Assembly: GCF_025211055.1 (NCBI RefSeq) | Contig: NZ_JAOARO010000099.1 | Coordinates: 117,523 to 181,522 of the forward strand | Length of the DNA stretch: 64,000 nt | Source: Vallitalea sp. | Lineage (GTDB): Bacteria > Bacillota > Clostridia > Lachnospirales > Vallitaleaceae | Direction: 5' to 3' | Notes under the pieces: generated by a model | Databases searched by the model: none | The model's input: the letters and a program-made list of their open reading frames with translations, nothing else | Told to the model about the DNA's origin: nothing | In this document: in pieces, positions 7,737 to 16,422 of the stretch | How the letters are laid out: every line of letters begins with the position of its first letter | Position numbering within the stretch: position 1 is the first letter of the stretch | Made by a program: the position numbers and the translations under genes

Positions 7737-9038
7737 ATGAAAGGGAAAAAAATAGTCACTTTATTATTAGCAACTCTATGTGTAGTATCATTATTATTTA
7801 GTGGGTGTAAAAAAGATACAACAAAACCAGATGCCAATAATGATAAAGGGAAAGATGTAGTAGAACAAAACGAAGATAAAGATACACAGGAGAAAGTTAC
7901 TGTTGAATTCTGGCATGGATATACAGCAGAAAAAACAGAAGTACTTGATGAAATGGTAGCAAAATACGAAAAAGAAAATCCAAATGTAACAATAAACGCT
8001 AAGTTTGTTGCAACTGGAGAAGAAATGTTACAAAATGTTCAAACAGCTTTACTTTCAGGAGAAGAACCAAATATGCTTTGGGGATATCCTACATGGACTG
8101 GAGTATTAGAGAGTTCAGGAAAACTTGTTGATATAGGAGCAATAATAGATGATGAATTAAAAAGTGATTTACCTACAGGTTTATTAGAAGCTGGTAAATA
8201 CAAAGAAAAAATCTATTCAGTACCAATTGAAGCGGGAACTTTATATCTAATCTATAACAAAGATATGTTTGAAGAAGCAGGAATTGATAATCCACCAACA
8301 ACATGGGAAGAGTTATATGATATTTCTAAAAAATTATCAGATGGAGAAAGATATGGAGTTTGGTTACCTATAGCACCTAATGAAAGAACTACTTGGACAT
8401 TTGAGACATTCTTATGGCAAAATGGTCAAGACGTGCTTAATGCAGAAGGAAACAATGTTGGCTTCAACAACGAAAAAGGTTTAGAAGCATTAGAATTCTA
8501 TACTAAGATGATTAAAGATGGATATGCACCTACAGCGGTTGGTCAAGACCCATTTATTGACAAACAAGTAGCTATGGTGTACGCTACACAAGGAGCAGCT
8601 AATTCTTATATTAATAAGTATGAAATGAATGTGGGAGTAGCAATGTTACCAGGAAAAGATAAATTAGCTACAGGATTAGGTTCAAACCACTATTTCATGT
8701 TCAAAAGCGATGATAAAGTACAACAAGAAACTTTGAAGTTTATAAAATATATGACAACTGGAGAGAACCACGCAGAATGGGCAATAAGAGCAGGTTACTT
8801 ACCAGTATCAAATTCAGCTAGAGAAAGTGATAAATATAAAAAATTCGGTGAAGAAAATCCACATATGATTGAAGCTGCAAAAGCATTAACATATGGAGTT
8901 GCTAGACCACCTATTGAAGAATATCCAAAATTATCTACAGCTATCTCAGAAACTATTGAAAAAATAGCTATAGGTAATATGACACCTGAAGAAGGAATGA
9001 AACAAATACAAGACGAAGTTAATAAAATATTTAAATAA
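7737..9038 (+). CDS. Sugar-binding lipoprotein of the ABC importer
   Basis: This 433-residue extracellular solute-binding protein (family 1) has a lipoprotein signal peptide with lipobox LFSGC, lipidated at Cys24, followed by an Asn/Asp/Lys-rich tether. The mature protein begins VTVEFWHGYTAEKTEV, a common start for this family, and has the later TWEELYDISKKL and GVAMLPGKD blocks. AAGGAGG lies upstream of the ATG. It captures sugar for the two permeases encoded just before it. Codons with C or G endings are somewhat more frequent than in its neighbours, which fits high expression of a binding protein. Confidence 0.9.
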   Translation: MKGKKIVTLLLATLCVVSLLFSGCKKDTTKPDANNDKGKDVVEQNEDKDTQEKVTVEFWHGYTAEKTEVLDEMVAKYEKENPNVTINAKFVATGEEMLQNVQTALLSGEEPNMLWGYPTWTGVLESSGKLVDIGAIIDDELKSDLPTGLLEAGKYKEKIYSVPIEAGTLYLIYNKDMFEEAGIDNPPTTWEELYDISKKLSDGERYGVWLPIAPNERTTWTFETFLWQNGQDVLNAEGNNVGFNNEKGLEALEFYTKMIKDGYAPTAVGQDPFIDKQVAMVYATQGAANSYINKYEMNVGVAMLPGKDKLATGLGSNHYFMFKSDDKVQQETLKFIKYMTTGENHAEWAIRAGYLPVSNSARESDKYKKFGEENPHMIEAAKALTYGVARPPIEEYPKLSTAISETIEKIAIGNMTPEEGMKQIQDEVNKIFK

Positions 9039-9051
9039 GTAGGGATAATAT

Positions 9052-10179
9052 ATGATTAAAGTTACTAGCCCAGATTTAATGAAGATCAATAATAAAAAGC
9101 AAATATTAGAGATGATCTATTCAGAGAAAAATATCTATAGAGCACAGATTGCTGAAATGACTAATATGTCTAATCAAACAATTACTAATCTAGTAAAAGA
9201 GTTATTGAACGAAGGGATCGTCAAAGAAGTTACTATTGAAAATAAATCAAAAGGGCGAAACCCAATGGCATTATCTATAAATAATGAGAATATATGTTCA
9301 ATAGGAGTAGAAGTATCAGTAGAAATGATTAGTGTAGGTTTGTTTGATGTAGACGGTAATATGTTAAATCTCAAAAATTATACCAGATCTAATATAACTA
9401 GTAATGTTCTTGACATAGTTAAAAAATTATTAGAACAAGTAATAAGTAATTGTGTTAGTAAGAGAATTCTAGGTATAGGAATTAGTATTGAAGGGATAGT
9501 TGATTCATTAAGCGGATTAGTAATAAAATCAAAAAGTCTTGGATTAGATGGAATTAATATTTTAAAAGAACTGGAATACCTAGGTATTCCAGTTCTAATA
9601 AAAAATGATGTTAATATGTTAGCTGAAACAGATTATGGAAAAGAATTATTAAATAATTACATGCTTATTAAATTAGATTCAGGTATTGGTGCAGCTCTTG
9701 TTTTAGATGGTTATTTATTAAAAAGTAGTCATACAGCTGGTGAGTTTGGACACGTAAAAATCCATTCAATTAATAAGCCAAAACTATGTAAGTGTGGACA
9801 ATATGGATGTTTAACAACAGAAGCATCTATCTCTGCAATTGAAAGTAAAACAGGATTATCATTTGACGATTTTATTAAGCAATACAAATTGGGAGATAGC
9901 AAGATACAATCTATTATTAACGATGTTTCAAGATATATATGTGAACCATTGATTAATATTATAACTTTATTAGATTTAGAAAGAGTTATATTAACTGGTA
10001 AATTAGTTAATGCTTTGGGAGATGAATTTATAGATTCAATTAAACAGTATATAGATGATTCTCTTAATAGCTTTAGTTCATATAAAGGATTAAAGATTTT
10101 AAATAATGTTAATGTGATAAAAAGGTGTTCTAGTTATGTGTTTTACGATTATTTTTTGAATTGGAAGGAGCATTTATAA
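9052..10179 (+). CDS. ROK-family transcriptional regulator
   Basis: This 375-residue protein has an N-terminal winged helix (residues 13-70, RAQIAEMTNMSNQTITNLVK) and a ROK sugar-kinase-like domain. The ROK zinc site is intact: GH near residue 230 followed by CKCGQYGCL (CxCGxxGC). The ATP-binding motifs of true ROK kinases are not evident, so it is a NagC/XylR-type repressor rather than a kinase. It follows the binding-protein gene by 13 bases, implying autoregulation with the operon. The palindrome at 5970-5992 is the likely operator. The inducer is unknown, probably the imported sugar or its phosphate. Confidence 0.88.
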   Translation: MIKVTSPDLMKINNKKQILEMIYSEKNIYRAQIAEMTNMSNQTITNLVKELLNEGIVKEVTIENKSKGRNPMALSINNENICSIGVEVSVEMISVGLFDVDGNMLNLKNYTRSNITSNVLDIVKKLLEQVISNCVSKRILGIGISIEGIVDSLSGLVIKSKSLGLDGINILKELEYLGIPVLIKNDVNMLAETDYGKELLNNYMLIKLDSGIGAALVLDGYLLKSSHTAGEFGHVKIHSINKPKLCKCGQYGCLTTEASISAIESKTGLSFDDFIKQYKLGDSKIQSIINDVSRYICEPLINIITLLDLERVILTGKLVNALGDEFIDSIKQYIDDSLNSFSSYKGLKILNNVNVIKRCSSYVFYDYFLNWKEHL

Positions 10180-10253
10180 TAATGAAATATATGACAATTA
10201 TAGTTGCTTTTTATAATACATAAATAAGTATCATTTAAGAAGAGGGATAGATA

Positions 10254-12557
10254 ATGTATATAGCAGATAAGAATTTTATTCAAGGATGTTTTAGAAGAAA
10301 AAAGTATACTGGTTATCAAAAGATAAAACAATATCAATATATAGATGTAACAGCAGATATAACAACAGCAAATAAATATATAAAAGATGAATTTGTAGAA
10401 AAACTATATAAAACAAGATTAATTGGAGACATGCAATATAATGAATATATAAATGAATTAAAAGATTTTTTTATGAATTTGGCAGATATGAATGATATAA
10501 CTGATGTAATGATTTATAATAAAATAAATAAAAAAAGATATAAATATTTTGGGCAAAGCTGTTTAGATTATATAAAAGAAGTTAGGAGTAGTTTTTATAC
10601 TCATAATTCTTATAAAGAGATAAATGGAATAGACCAAAGTGATATTTTGAATAAATTACAAGATAAGAATAAAAATGTATATTTAGTGATTGACAATTAT
10701 ACATATATTGTACAACTAATGACATTCATAAAAAAGATAAAAGACAGGTTTAAAAAAATATATATTATTACAAAAGAAAATGATAATTTTGCTTTTATAC
10801 CTACTAAAAAAGATATGATAAGATATATTCAAATGTTTGAACAAGATATGAATATTGAAGATATAACCTTTATAATAGATAAAGACTGTGACTATGGATT
10901 TGATCTTAGTAAGTTAGAAGTTGAAAGTGAAAATGATATACTAATTGGGTTTGGAGAATGGTGCTTAGAATCTTTCAAAGAGCTTAATATAGACGCCTTT
11001 GTATGTTGTAGATCAGAAAAATTAATAACTAGAGCATTGACCAATGCACTTAGTGAGGATGAGACGCACTTTATTTATATCTATAAGGGTTATAATATAT
11101 TTAACTATGTAAGTATGGTAGAAAAAACAGAATTAAATTATAAAATGTTAAGTTGGATATACGATATTATAGGTATGAAAGCATATGAAAAAGATATAGA
11201 TACTTTGTTTAAGAAGTTTCCTAATGTATTTTTTAACTCTAATTCCCATAAAATAATAGAATTACAAAATAGTGATAATCTAAACAAAGAAGAACCAAAT
11301 GATACATATAATAAAGAAGATATTAGACAGCAAAAGATAAAAAAACATATTGGTGATAATTTCAATGGTATCCATCTAAATGATTATGTTTTTAAAGATA
11401 AATGGTCAAATGATGTAAAAGTGAATTATATAGAAATAGAGAATAAAAAAGATATTAATATTAAAATTGATACATTTACTAAAGCAGTTGATCCAAGAGG
11501 GTTCTTTAAAAAGCAAAAAGAAGGCAATTATATTGCTTCAAACTTCTTGTTTTTTATTACCCCTAAGACAATAGAGTTATATAATACACTAAGAGATACA
11601 AGAGACAAAGAAAAAATTAATAAATATGGCTGGCATATTGACTACAAATATGAAAATAACAAAGTAAAACCAGTTGAAACATTCCCATTATATAATAAAG
11701 CAGCTATTGGCAAAAGAAAAAATGGTGGTATAGAATTCTTTAGAAAACACTTATCAGCTGGTAAAATGATTATTAACGATACTAAGATACAATGGGATGA
11801 TGAAGATATTAATGCAAATGATGAAAGAGATATAATTATATATACACCTATGGGTGAGAGTAAAAATGAAGTAGATTATAATAGATACACTAAGACAGTA
11901 GGCGAGAATAGAGTAAATATTATATGTGTTGATGATTTTATTGTTACCATAAGAAAAGGAGATGTAGTATTACCTAATATAGGTGTAGTTATATCTCTTA
12001 GTATAGAAAAATGGGAAAAGATATTCTCTGATGCTATATATGACAAAGATGGATATATGGAAACTAAGGATATCTCTCATCAATTATATCTAAAAGATTC
12101 AGATGAATATGAATGGTGTTATGGTGGAGGAATGTTTTTGATATATGATGGTGAATCATTTGACACTTGGACCAAACTTGAAGAAGAATTCTATCAAGAA
12201 GGATGGTTAACAAAATTATCCATGCAGACTCAAGAATCTGAAATTCATAAAATTGAAAAGCATCCAAGAACAGTCATCGGTGTAACTAGCAATAATAAGT
12301 TTTTTATTATGGTTTGTTCAGGGCGAAGCAAAAAAAGTGCTGGAGCTAATTATTATGAATTAATTAAGACGGCAAAAGATATATTTGGAGATATTGAATA
12401 TCTTATGAATATCGACGGAGGAGGATCTTCTTTTTTAGCATATATAACACAGAATGAATTATTTGAACTAAATGATATCGCTCATTCTAATAATACATGT
12501 GCAGGTGTAATAAGACCAGTTAATTCCATTATGACAATTGACTTAAATGATAAATAA
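10254..12557 (+). CDS. Large cytoplasmic protein with C-terminal phosphodiester glycosidase (NAGPA) domain
   Basis: The protein has 767 residues and no signal peptide. The C-terminal third (about 430-767) resembles the NAGPA/phosphodiester glycosidase domain: PRTVIGVTSNNKFFIMVCSG near 670 and the hallmark MNIDGGGSSF near 722. That family removes sugars from phosphodiesters, as in GlcNAc-1-phosphodiester glycosidase. Residues 1-420 are Lys/Tyr/Asp-rich and not recognised; a segment near 140-160 (KNVYLVIDNYTYIVQLM) has an alternating strand-helix look. AGAGGGATAG precedes the ATG. It is the last gene of the ABC/ROK operon and may process the imported glycan. An N-terminal domain this long is unusual for the family. 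Confidence 0.75.
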   Translation: MYIADKNFIQGCFRRKKYTGYQKIKQYQYIDVTADITTANKYIKDEFVEKLYKTRLIGDMQYNEYINELKDFFMNLADMNDITDVMIYNKINKKRYKYFGQSCLDYIKEVRSSFYTHNSYKEINGIDQSDILNKLQDKNKNVYLVIDNYTYIVQLMTFIKKIKDRFKKIYIITKENDNFAFIPTKKDMIRYIQMFEQDMNIEDITFIIDKDCDYGFDLSKLEVESENDILIGFGEWCLESFKELNIDAFVCCRSEKLITRALTNALSEDETHFIYIYKGYNIFNYVSMVEKTELNYKMLSWIYDIIGMKAYEKDIDTLFKKFPNVFFNSNSHKIIELQNSDNLNKEEPNDTYNKEDIRQQKIKKHIGDNFNGIHLNDYVFKDKWSNDVKVNYIEIENKKDINIKIDTFTKAVDPRGFFKKQKEGNYIASNFLFFITPKTIELYNTLRDTRDKEKINKYGWHIDYKYENNKVKPVETFPLYNKAAIGKRKNGGIEFFRKHLSAGKMIINDTKIQWDDEDINANDERDIIIYTPMGESKNEVDYNRYTKTVGENRVNIICVDDFIVTIRKGDVVLPNIGVVISLSIEKWEKIFSDAIYDKDGYMETKDISHQLYLKDSDEYEWCYGGGMFLIYDGESFDTWTKLEEEFYQEGWLTKLSMQTQESEIHKIEKHPRTVIGVTSNNKFFIMVCSGRSKKSAGANYYELIKTAKDIFGDIEYLMNIDGGGSSFLAYITQNELFELNDIAHSNNTCAGVIRPVNSIMTIDLNDK

Positions 12558-12582
12558 TTAATATTGAATATAATATAATTAC

Positions 12583-12630
12583 AAAGTTAACATAAAGACC
12601 AGTGAAAAGTCTTTGTGTTAACTTTTTTTT
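12583..12630 (+). terminator. Intrinsic terminator of the ABC/ROK operon
   Basis: Bases 12583-12599 pair with 12609-12625 over 17 bp with a single G-T wobble, around a 9-base loop, followed by Ts to 12630. A strong bipartite terminator that ends the catabolic operon. Confidence 0.9.
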
Positions 12631-12669
12631 ACTATTATCAACTTAAATTTATAATGAATTATAACACTA

Positions 12670-12697
12670 TTGATTTAATATTATAAAATTGTATAAT
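12670..12697 (+). promoter_or_regulatory. Candidate promoter of the biosynthetic cluster
   Basis: TTGATT at 12670-12675 and TATAAT at 12692-12697 are separated by 16 bases. It is the best sigma-A match upstream of the U32 gene, but it lies about 330 bases before that gene's ATG, so the transcript would have a long leader over the degenerate stretch at 12779-12973. Confidence 0.5.
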
Positions 12698-12778
12698 AAA
12701 TATGAAAAAAATATTGCATTAATTTGCAAAATATGCTAACATTTACAAAGTGAGCAAGAATATAAAAAATAAAAAAGA

Positions 12779-12973
12779 ATTATAGAAATAAAACATAAAT
12801 CATACATTTTTAATACATTACAAGTCGATCTAGAAGAAGTTCTCTTTATAAAGCATACTAAAGATTGAAAACTTAATATTTTAGCTAAAGTAAAAGGATT
12901 AATTAACAGATACCTAAGAGATTGTATCATAGGAAGTAATATTATGGTTAAAGAGTACTTTTTAGTACGATAG
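12779..12973 (+). pseudogene. Probable decayed IS200/IS605 TnpA fragment
   Basis: One frame, interrupted by a TGA at 12866, reads QVDLEEVLFIKHTKD, then LNILAKVKGLINRYLRD, then MVKEYFLVR and a TAG at 12971. Order and spacing resemble the HVHLF...KGxxSRxLR...WSxSYFL blocks of Y1 transposases of IS200/IS605, but the HUH and catalytic Tyr motifs are not intact. There is no start codon or ribosome site. Resemblance is by eye only and could be chance. The remaining bases of the 12631-13025 gap show no gene. Confidence 0.3.
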
Positions 12974-13025
12974 ATTATTGTAATGCTTCTTGATATGAAA
13001 CTTAATTATAGGAGGATAAATAGCA

Positions 13026-14132
13026 ATGTTTTTAAATATACCAACTAATTGGGATAATGAAATTTTAAATACCGTTGAAAAGATTAATAGTAGTTCTCAA
13101 TTTAATTATAAGGTTGGACAGATATACGGATCGTCATTAAATGATATAGGATCTGGTAGATTAGATACACCTATGGTAGAGGATATAGTATTAAAAGATC
13201 ACATTAACAAATGTCATGAATTAGGTGTAATGTTCAATTTTGTTATAAATTCACCTTCATTAGGAGGTATAGAACATGACCAAGTACATCGGGAAAAAAT
13301 ACTTGATGTTATTAGATGGATTAGTGACTTAGGTGCAGATATAGTTACTGTTTCCATACCTTTTCTTGGTGAGCTAATTAATCATCATTTTCCACATCTC
13401 AAAGTAAAGATGTCTACTATTTTAGATGTAAGAAACGTTCAAGGTATCCGATTATTAGATCAATTGGGACCTAATATTCATAGTATTACATTAAGCCGTT
13501 TTATTAACCGAGAAATGCAATTGTTAAAAAATATTGTCCATGAAATCGACTTTGAAGTTGAATTATTAGCTAATTCGTTTTGTTTACATAATTGCCCTTA
13601 TCAAAAGTATCATGCAGATTTGGTATGTTGGCAGGCAAAAACAGATAAAAATTGGAAAGAACCTTTTCAAGATTACCGAGCTCTAGGATGTGATGGAATA
13701 AGGTTTAGAGATCCATCAGAGTTAATAAAAAGCCCGTGGATAAGACCAGAAGACTTAATAATATATGAAAATCTGGGGATACATTCAATTAAAATTGCTG
13801 GAAGAACATTTCCAACACAATGGATCGTAAAGATAATTAAGGCTTATGCAAAAGGATCATATGATGGTAATCTATGGGAACTCATCATGCCATTTCATCC
13901 TGTTTATGTTGATAATAAATTACTTGATGGATTCATAGACTATTTTAGTAGGAAGAAATTTGATTGCGGTGTTAATTGTGGAACATGTACATATTGTAAT
14001 GAAGTAGCAGATAAAGTGGTGACATTTAACGAGGAGAAAGAAGAATATTTAGAAGACTTAGATAAACGTTTAGAGGGAAGAATTGATAGGGAGTTACAAG
14101 TACAACCTTATTTAGCTCAGTCAAGAATATAG
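13026..14132 (+). CDS. U32 peptidase-family protein (UbiU/UbiV/PrtC-like), first gene of the cluster
   Basis: This 368-residue protein has the (beta/alpha) barrel-like layout of the U32 family and its central cysteine pattern FCLHNCPYQKYHADLVCW (near residues 187-205). A second cysteine group lies at the end, CGVNCGTCTYC near 318-328. U32 proteins studied so far bind 4Fe-4S clusters and several (UbiU-UbiV, RlhA, TrhP) perform oxygen-independent hydroxylation with prephenate-type chemistry rather than proteolysis. AGGAGG precedes the ATG. It heads an 18-gene unit and is followed 12 bases later by the UvrA-like gene. Acting as an anaerobic hydroxylase on the product is my inference. Confidence 0.75.
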   Translation: MFLNIPTNWDNEILNTVEKINSSSQFNYKVGQIYGSSLNDIGSGRLDTPMVEDIVLKDHINKCHELGVMFNFVINSPSLGGIEHDQVHREKILDVIRWISDLGADIVTVSIPFLGELINHHFPHLKVKMSTILDVRNVQGIRLLDQLGPNIHSITLSRFINREMQLLKNIVHEIDFEVELLANSFCLHNCPYQKYHADLVCWQAKTDKNWKEPFQDYRALGCDGIRFRDPSELIKSPWIRPEDLIIYENLGIHSIKIAGRTFPTQWIVKIIKAYAKGSYDGNLWELIMPFHPVYVDNKLLDGFIDYFSRKKFDCGVNCGTCTYCNEVADKVVTFNEEKEEYLEDLDKRLEGRIDRELQVQPYLAQSRI

Positions 14133-14144
14133 ATAAGGAGTAAG

Positions 14145-16403
14145 ATGATAATGGATAATATTATTTTAAAAGGGGCTAATAAACATAATTTGAAAAATAT
14201 TAGTTTAGAAATACCCAAAAATCAACTAGTAGTTTTTACTGGAATATCAGGCTCGGGAAAGTCATCTATTGTATATGATATTTTATTTTCTGAAGCACAA
14301 CGACAATATTTGGATTCACTAAGTACCTATGCACGAACGAGCTTGCCAAAATTCTCAAAGGTTAATGTTGAACAATTAGAGGGGCTATCCCCTGCTATAG
14401 TGATAAATCAACAACAGCTAGCAAGAAATCCACGCTCAACTGTAGGGACAGTGACAGAGATATATAATTATATAAGATTATTATTTTCCCGATTGGGGCA
14501 ACCAATTATTGACTCTGGTGATTTTTCATTTAACACTCCATCAGGAGCCTGTCCAACCTGTAAAGGAACAGGTGAAGAATTAGTACTAGATTATAATAAG
14601 CTTATAGATACCAATAAGTCTTTAAATGAAGGAGCTATTAAACATAGAACCTGGAAAGTTGATGGACGACTATTTAATATAATAAAGGCAACTCAATTGT
14701 TTGATATGGATAAGCCATTACATGATTTTACAGAAAAGGAGATAACGACACTTCTTTACTCCAAAGCACAACAATTTAATAATAATGCAGTAGGTTTTAT
14801 TCAAAATTTTTCTTTTGAAGGGATTGTAACAAGAATTATAAATAGACATAGCGATGGACGTGGATTAGTAGGCGTATCATATGATTCAAAGTTTTTTATG
14901 CCAAGTGTGTGTAAAGAATGTAAAGGATCACGTATTAATGCAAAAGCTCGCAGTGTTACTTATAAAGGTAAGACAATTGTTGATTTAGTAACTATGGAAA
15001 TTTATGAATTATTAGAGTTTGTAAAAGAAATATCGGATTCCATAGCTTATGAAATAAAAGAGTACATCATTAATAAATTAGAAATATTAATAAAAATAGG
15101 TGTTGGCTATTTATCATTAAGCCGTTCAGTAGCAACTTTATCTAATGGAGAGTCTCAACGATTGAAATTAGGAAAACAATTAGGTAATTCTCTAACCAAT
15201 CTTATGTATATATTAGATGAACCTACAGCAGGTTTACATGCTAGAGATAAGGAGTTTGTTATACAAGCAATGAAAGAACTTGTAAAAAAGCATAATACAG
15301 TTATTGTGGTAGAACATGATAAGCAAGTAATTTCAGATGCAGATTATATTATTGATATTGGCCCAGGTGCTGGAGTAAATGGTGGGAAAGTTGTCTATCA
15401 AGGAAATTATAAAGGATTAATTGAGAATAAATCAATTACTGGTAATTATATGAGCAATAGAAAAGTAATTACACGAAAAGACAGCTTACGTACCCCACAA
15501 GATTATTTTCATTTTGTAGCAAATAATAACAACTTAAGAGACGTATCAATAAAAATACCAAAAAAAGTACTTACATGTATTACAGGAGTTTCAGGATCGG
15601 GAAAAAGTTCTCTAATTGGTGTATTACTAAACAAGTACGAGGACATTGTTGTTATTGATCAATCACCAATTGGATCTTCTCCAAGATCAAATTCTGCTAC
15701 CTATACAAAAGCATTTGATGATATAAGAAAGCTATTTGCAGAAGTTTCTGGTCTAAGTCCTTCTAAATTTGCATTTAATAGTAAAGGAGCTTGTCAACAA
15801 TGCAAGGGTTTGGGTTATGAGATTGTCAATATGCATTTCTTAGGTAATATTAAGAAAGTATGCGAAACATGTAATGGACAACGTTATTCAGATGAAGTAT
15901 TAACTTATAAATACAGAAACAAAAGTATATCTGATGTACTAAACATGACTATAGAAGAGGCAGAAAATTTCTTTGATGTAATATCCATTAAAAATAAGCT
16001 TAATATTCTGTCTTCAGTGGGATTAGACTATTTATTATTGGGTCAGTCCTTAGATTCTCTATCAGGTGGAGAAGCACAGCGTTTAAAATTAGCAAGTGGG
16101 TTAAGTAAAAAAGGTAAAACATATGTACTTGATGAACCAACAAGAGGATTGCATATGGCAGATATTGCTCAACTTCTTGTCCTTATTAATGATTTAGTTA
16201 ATGCAGGAAATACAATTATTGTTGTAGAACATAATTTGGACTTCATTAAAAATGCAGATTGGATTATTGATTTAGGTCCTGAAGGAGGGAAAAACGGGGG
16301 CAGAATTATTGCAGAAGGTTTTCCAGAGGATATAATAAAAAACAATAATTCGTATACAGGAAGATATTTAAAAAAGCATTGTTTGATACAAAATTATTAC
16401 TAA
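14145..16403 (+). CDS. Short UvrA-like ABC ATPase, possible self-resistance protein
   Basis: This protein has about 752 residues with two ABC modules: Walker A GISGSGKSS near 32 and GVSGSGKSS near 484, signatures LSNGESQRL and LSGGEAQRL, and Walker B/D-loop YILDEPTAGLHARD and YVLDEPTRGLHMAD. Zinc-binding cysteines remain (CPTCKGTGEE, CKECKGSR, CQQCKGLGYE, CETCNGQRY). Canonical UvrA is near 940 residues; this one is about 190 shorter, as in class II UvrA paralogues that lack the UvrB-binding domain. Such paralogues (for example DrrC of the daunorubicin cluster) can protect producers from DNA-binding products. AAGGAG precedes two possible in-frame ATGs, at 14145 and 14151. Confidence 0.82.
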   Translation: MIMDNIILKGANKHNLKNISLEIPKNQLVVFTGISGSGKSSIVYDILFSEAQRQYLDSLSTYARTSLPKFSKVNVEQLEGLSPAIVINQQQLARNPRSTVGTVTEIYNYIRLLFSRLGQPIIDSGDFSFNTPSGACPTCKGTGEELVLDYNKLIDTNKSLNEGAIKHRTWKVDGRLFNIIKATQLFDMDKPLHDFTEKEITTLLYSKAQQFNNNAVGFIQNFSFEGIVTRIINRHSDGRGLVGVSYDSKFFMPSVCKECKGSRINAKARSVTYKGKTIVDLVTMEIYELLEFVKEISDSIAYEIKEYIINKLEILIKIGVGYLSLSRSVATLSNGESQRLKLGKQLGNSLTNLMYILDEPTAGLHARDKEFVIQAMKELVKKHNTVIVVEHDKQVISDADYIIDIGPGAGVNGGKVVYQGNYKGLIENKSITGNYMSNRKVITRKDSLRTPQDYFHFVANNNNLRDVSIKIPKKVLTCITGVSGSGKSSLIGVLLNKYEDIVVIDQSPIGSSPRSNSATYTKAFDDIRKLFAEVSGLSPSKFAFNSKGACQQCKGLGYEIVNMHFLGNIKKVCETCNGQRYSDEVLTYKYRNKSISDVLNMTIEEAENFFDVISIKNKLNILSSVGLDYLLLGQSLDSLSGGEAQRLKLASGLSKKGKTYVLDEPTRGLHMADIAQLLVLINDLVNAGNTIIVVEHNLDFIKNADWIIDLGPEGGKNGGRIIAEGFPEDIIKNNNSYTGRYLKKHCLIQNYY

Positions 16404-16422
16404 GTACTAGGGAGGGAAAACA

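Noticed and set aside
12698..13025. Short precursor peptide gene for a RiPP before the radical SAM cluster
   Set aside because: All ATG-started frames here are shorter than about 25 codons, lack ribosome sites and resemble no leader peptide; carrier-protein chemistry explains the cluster better.
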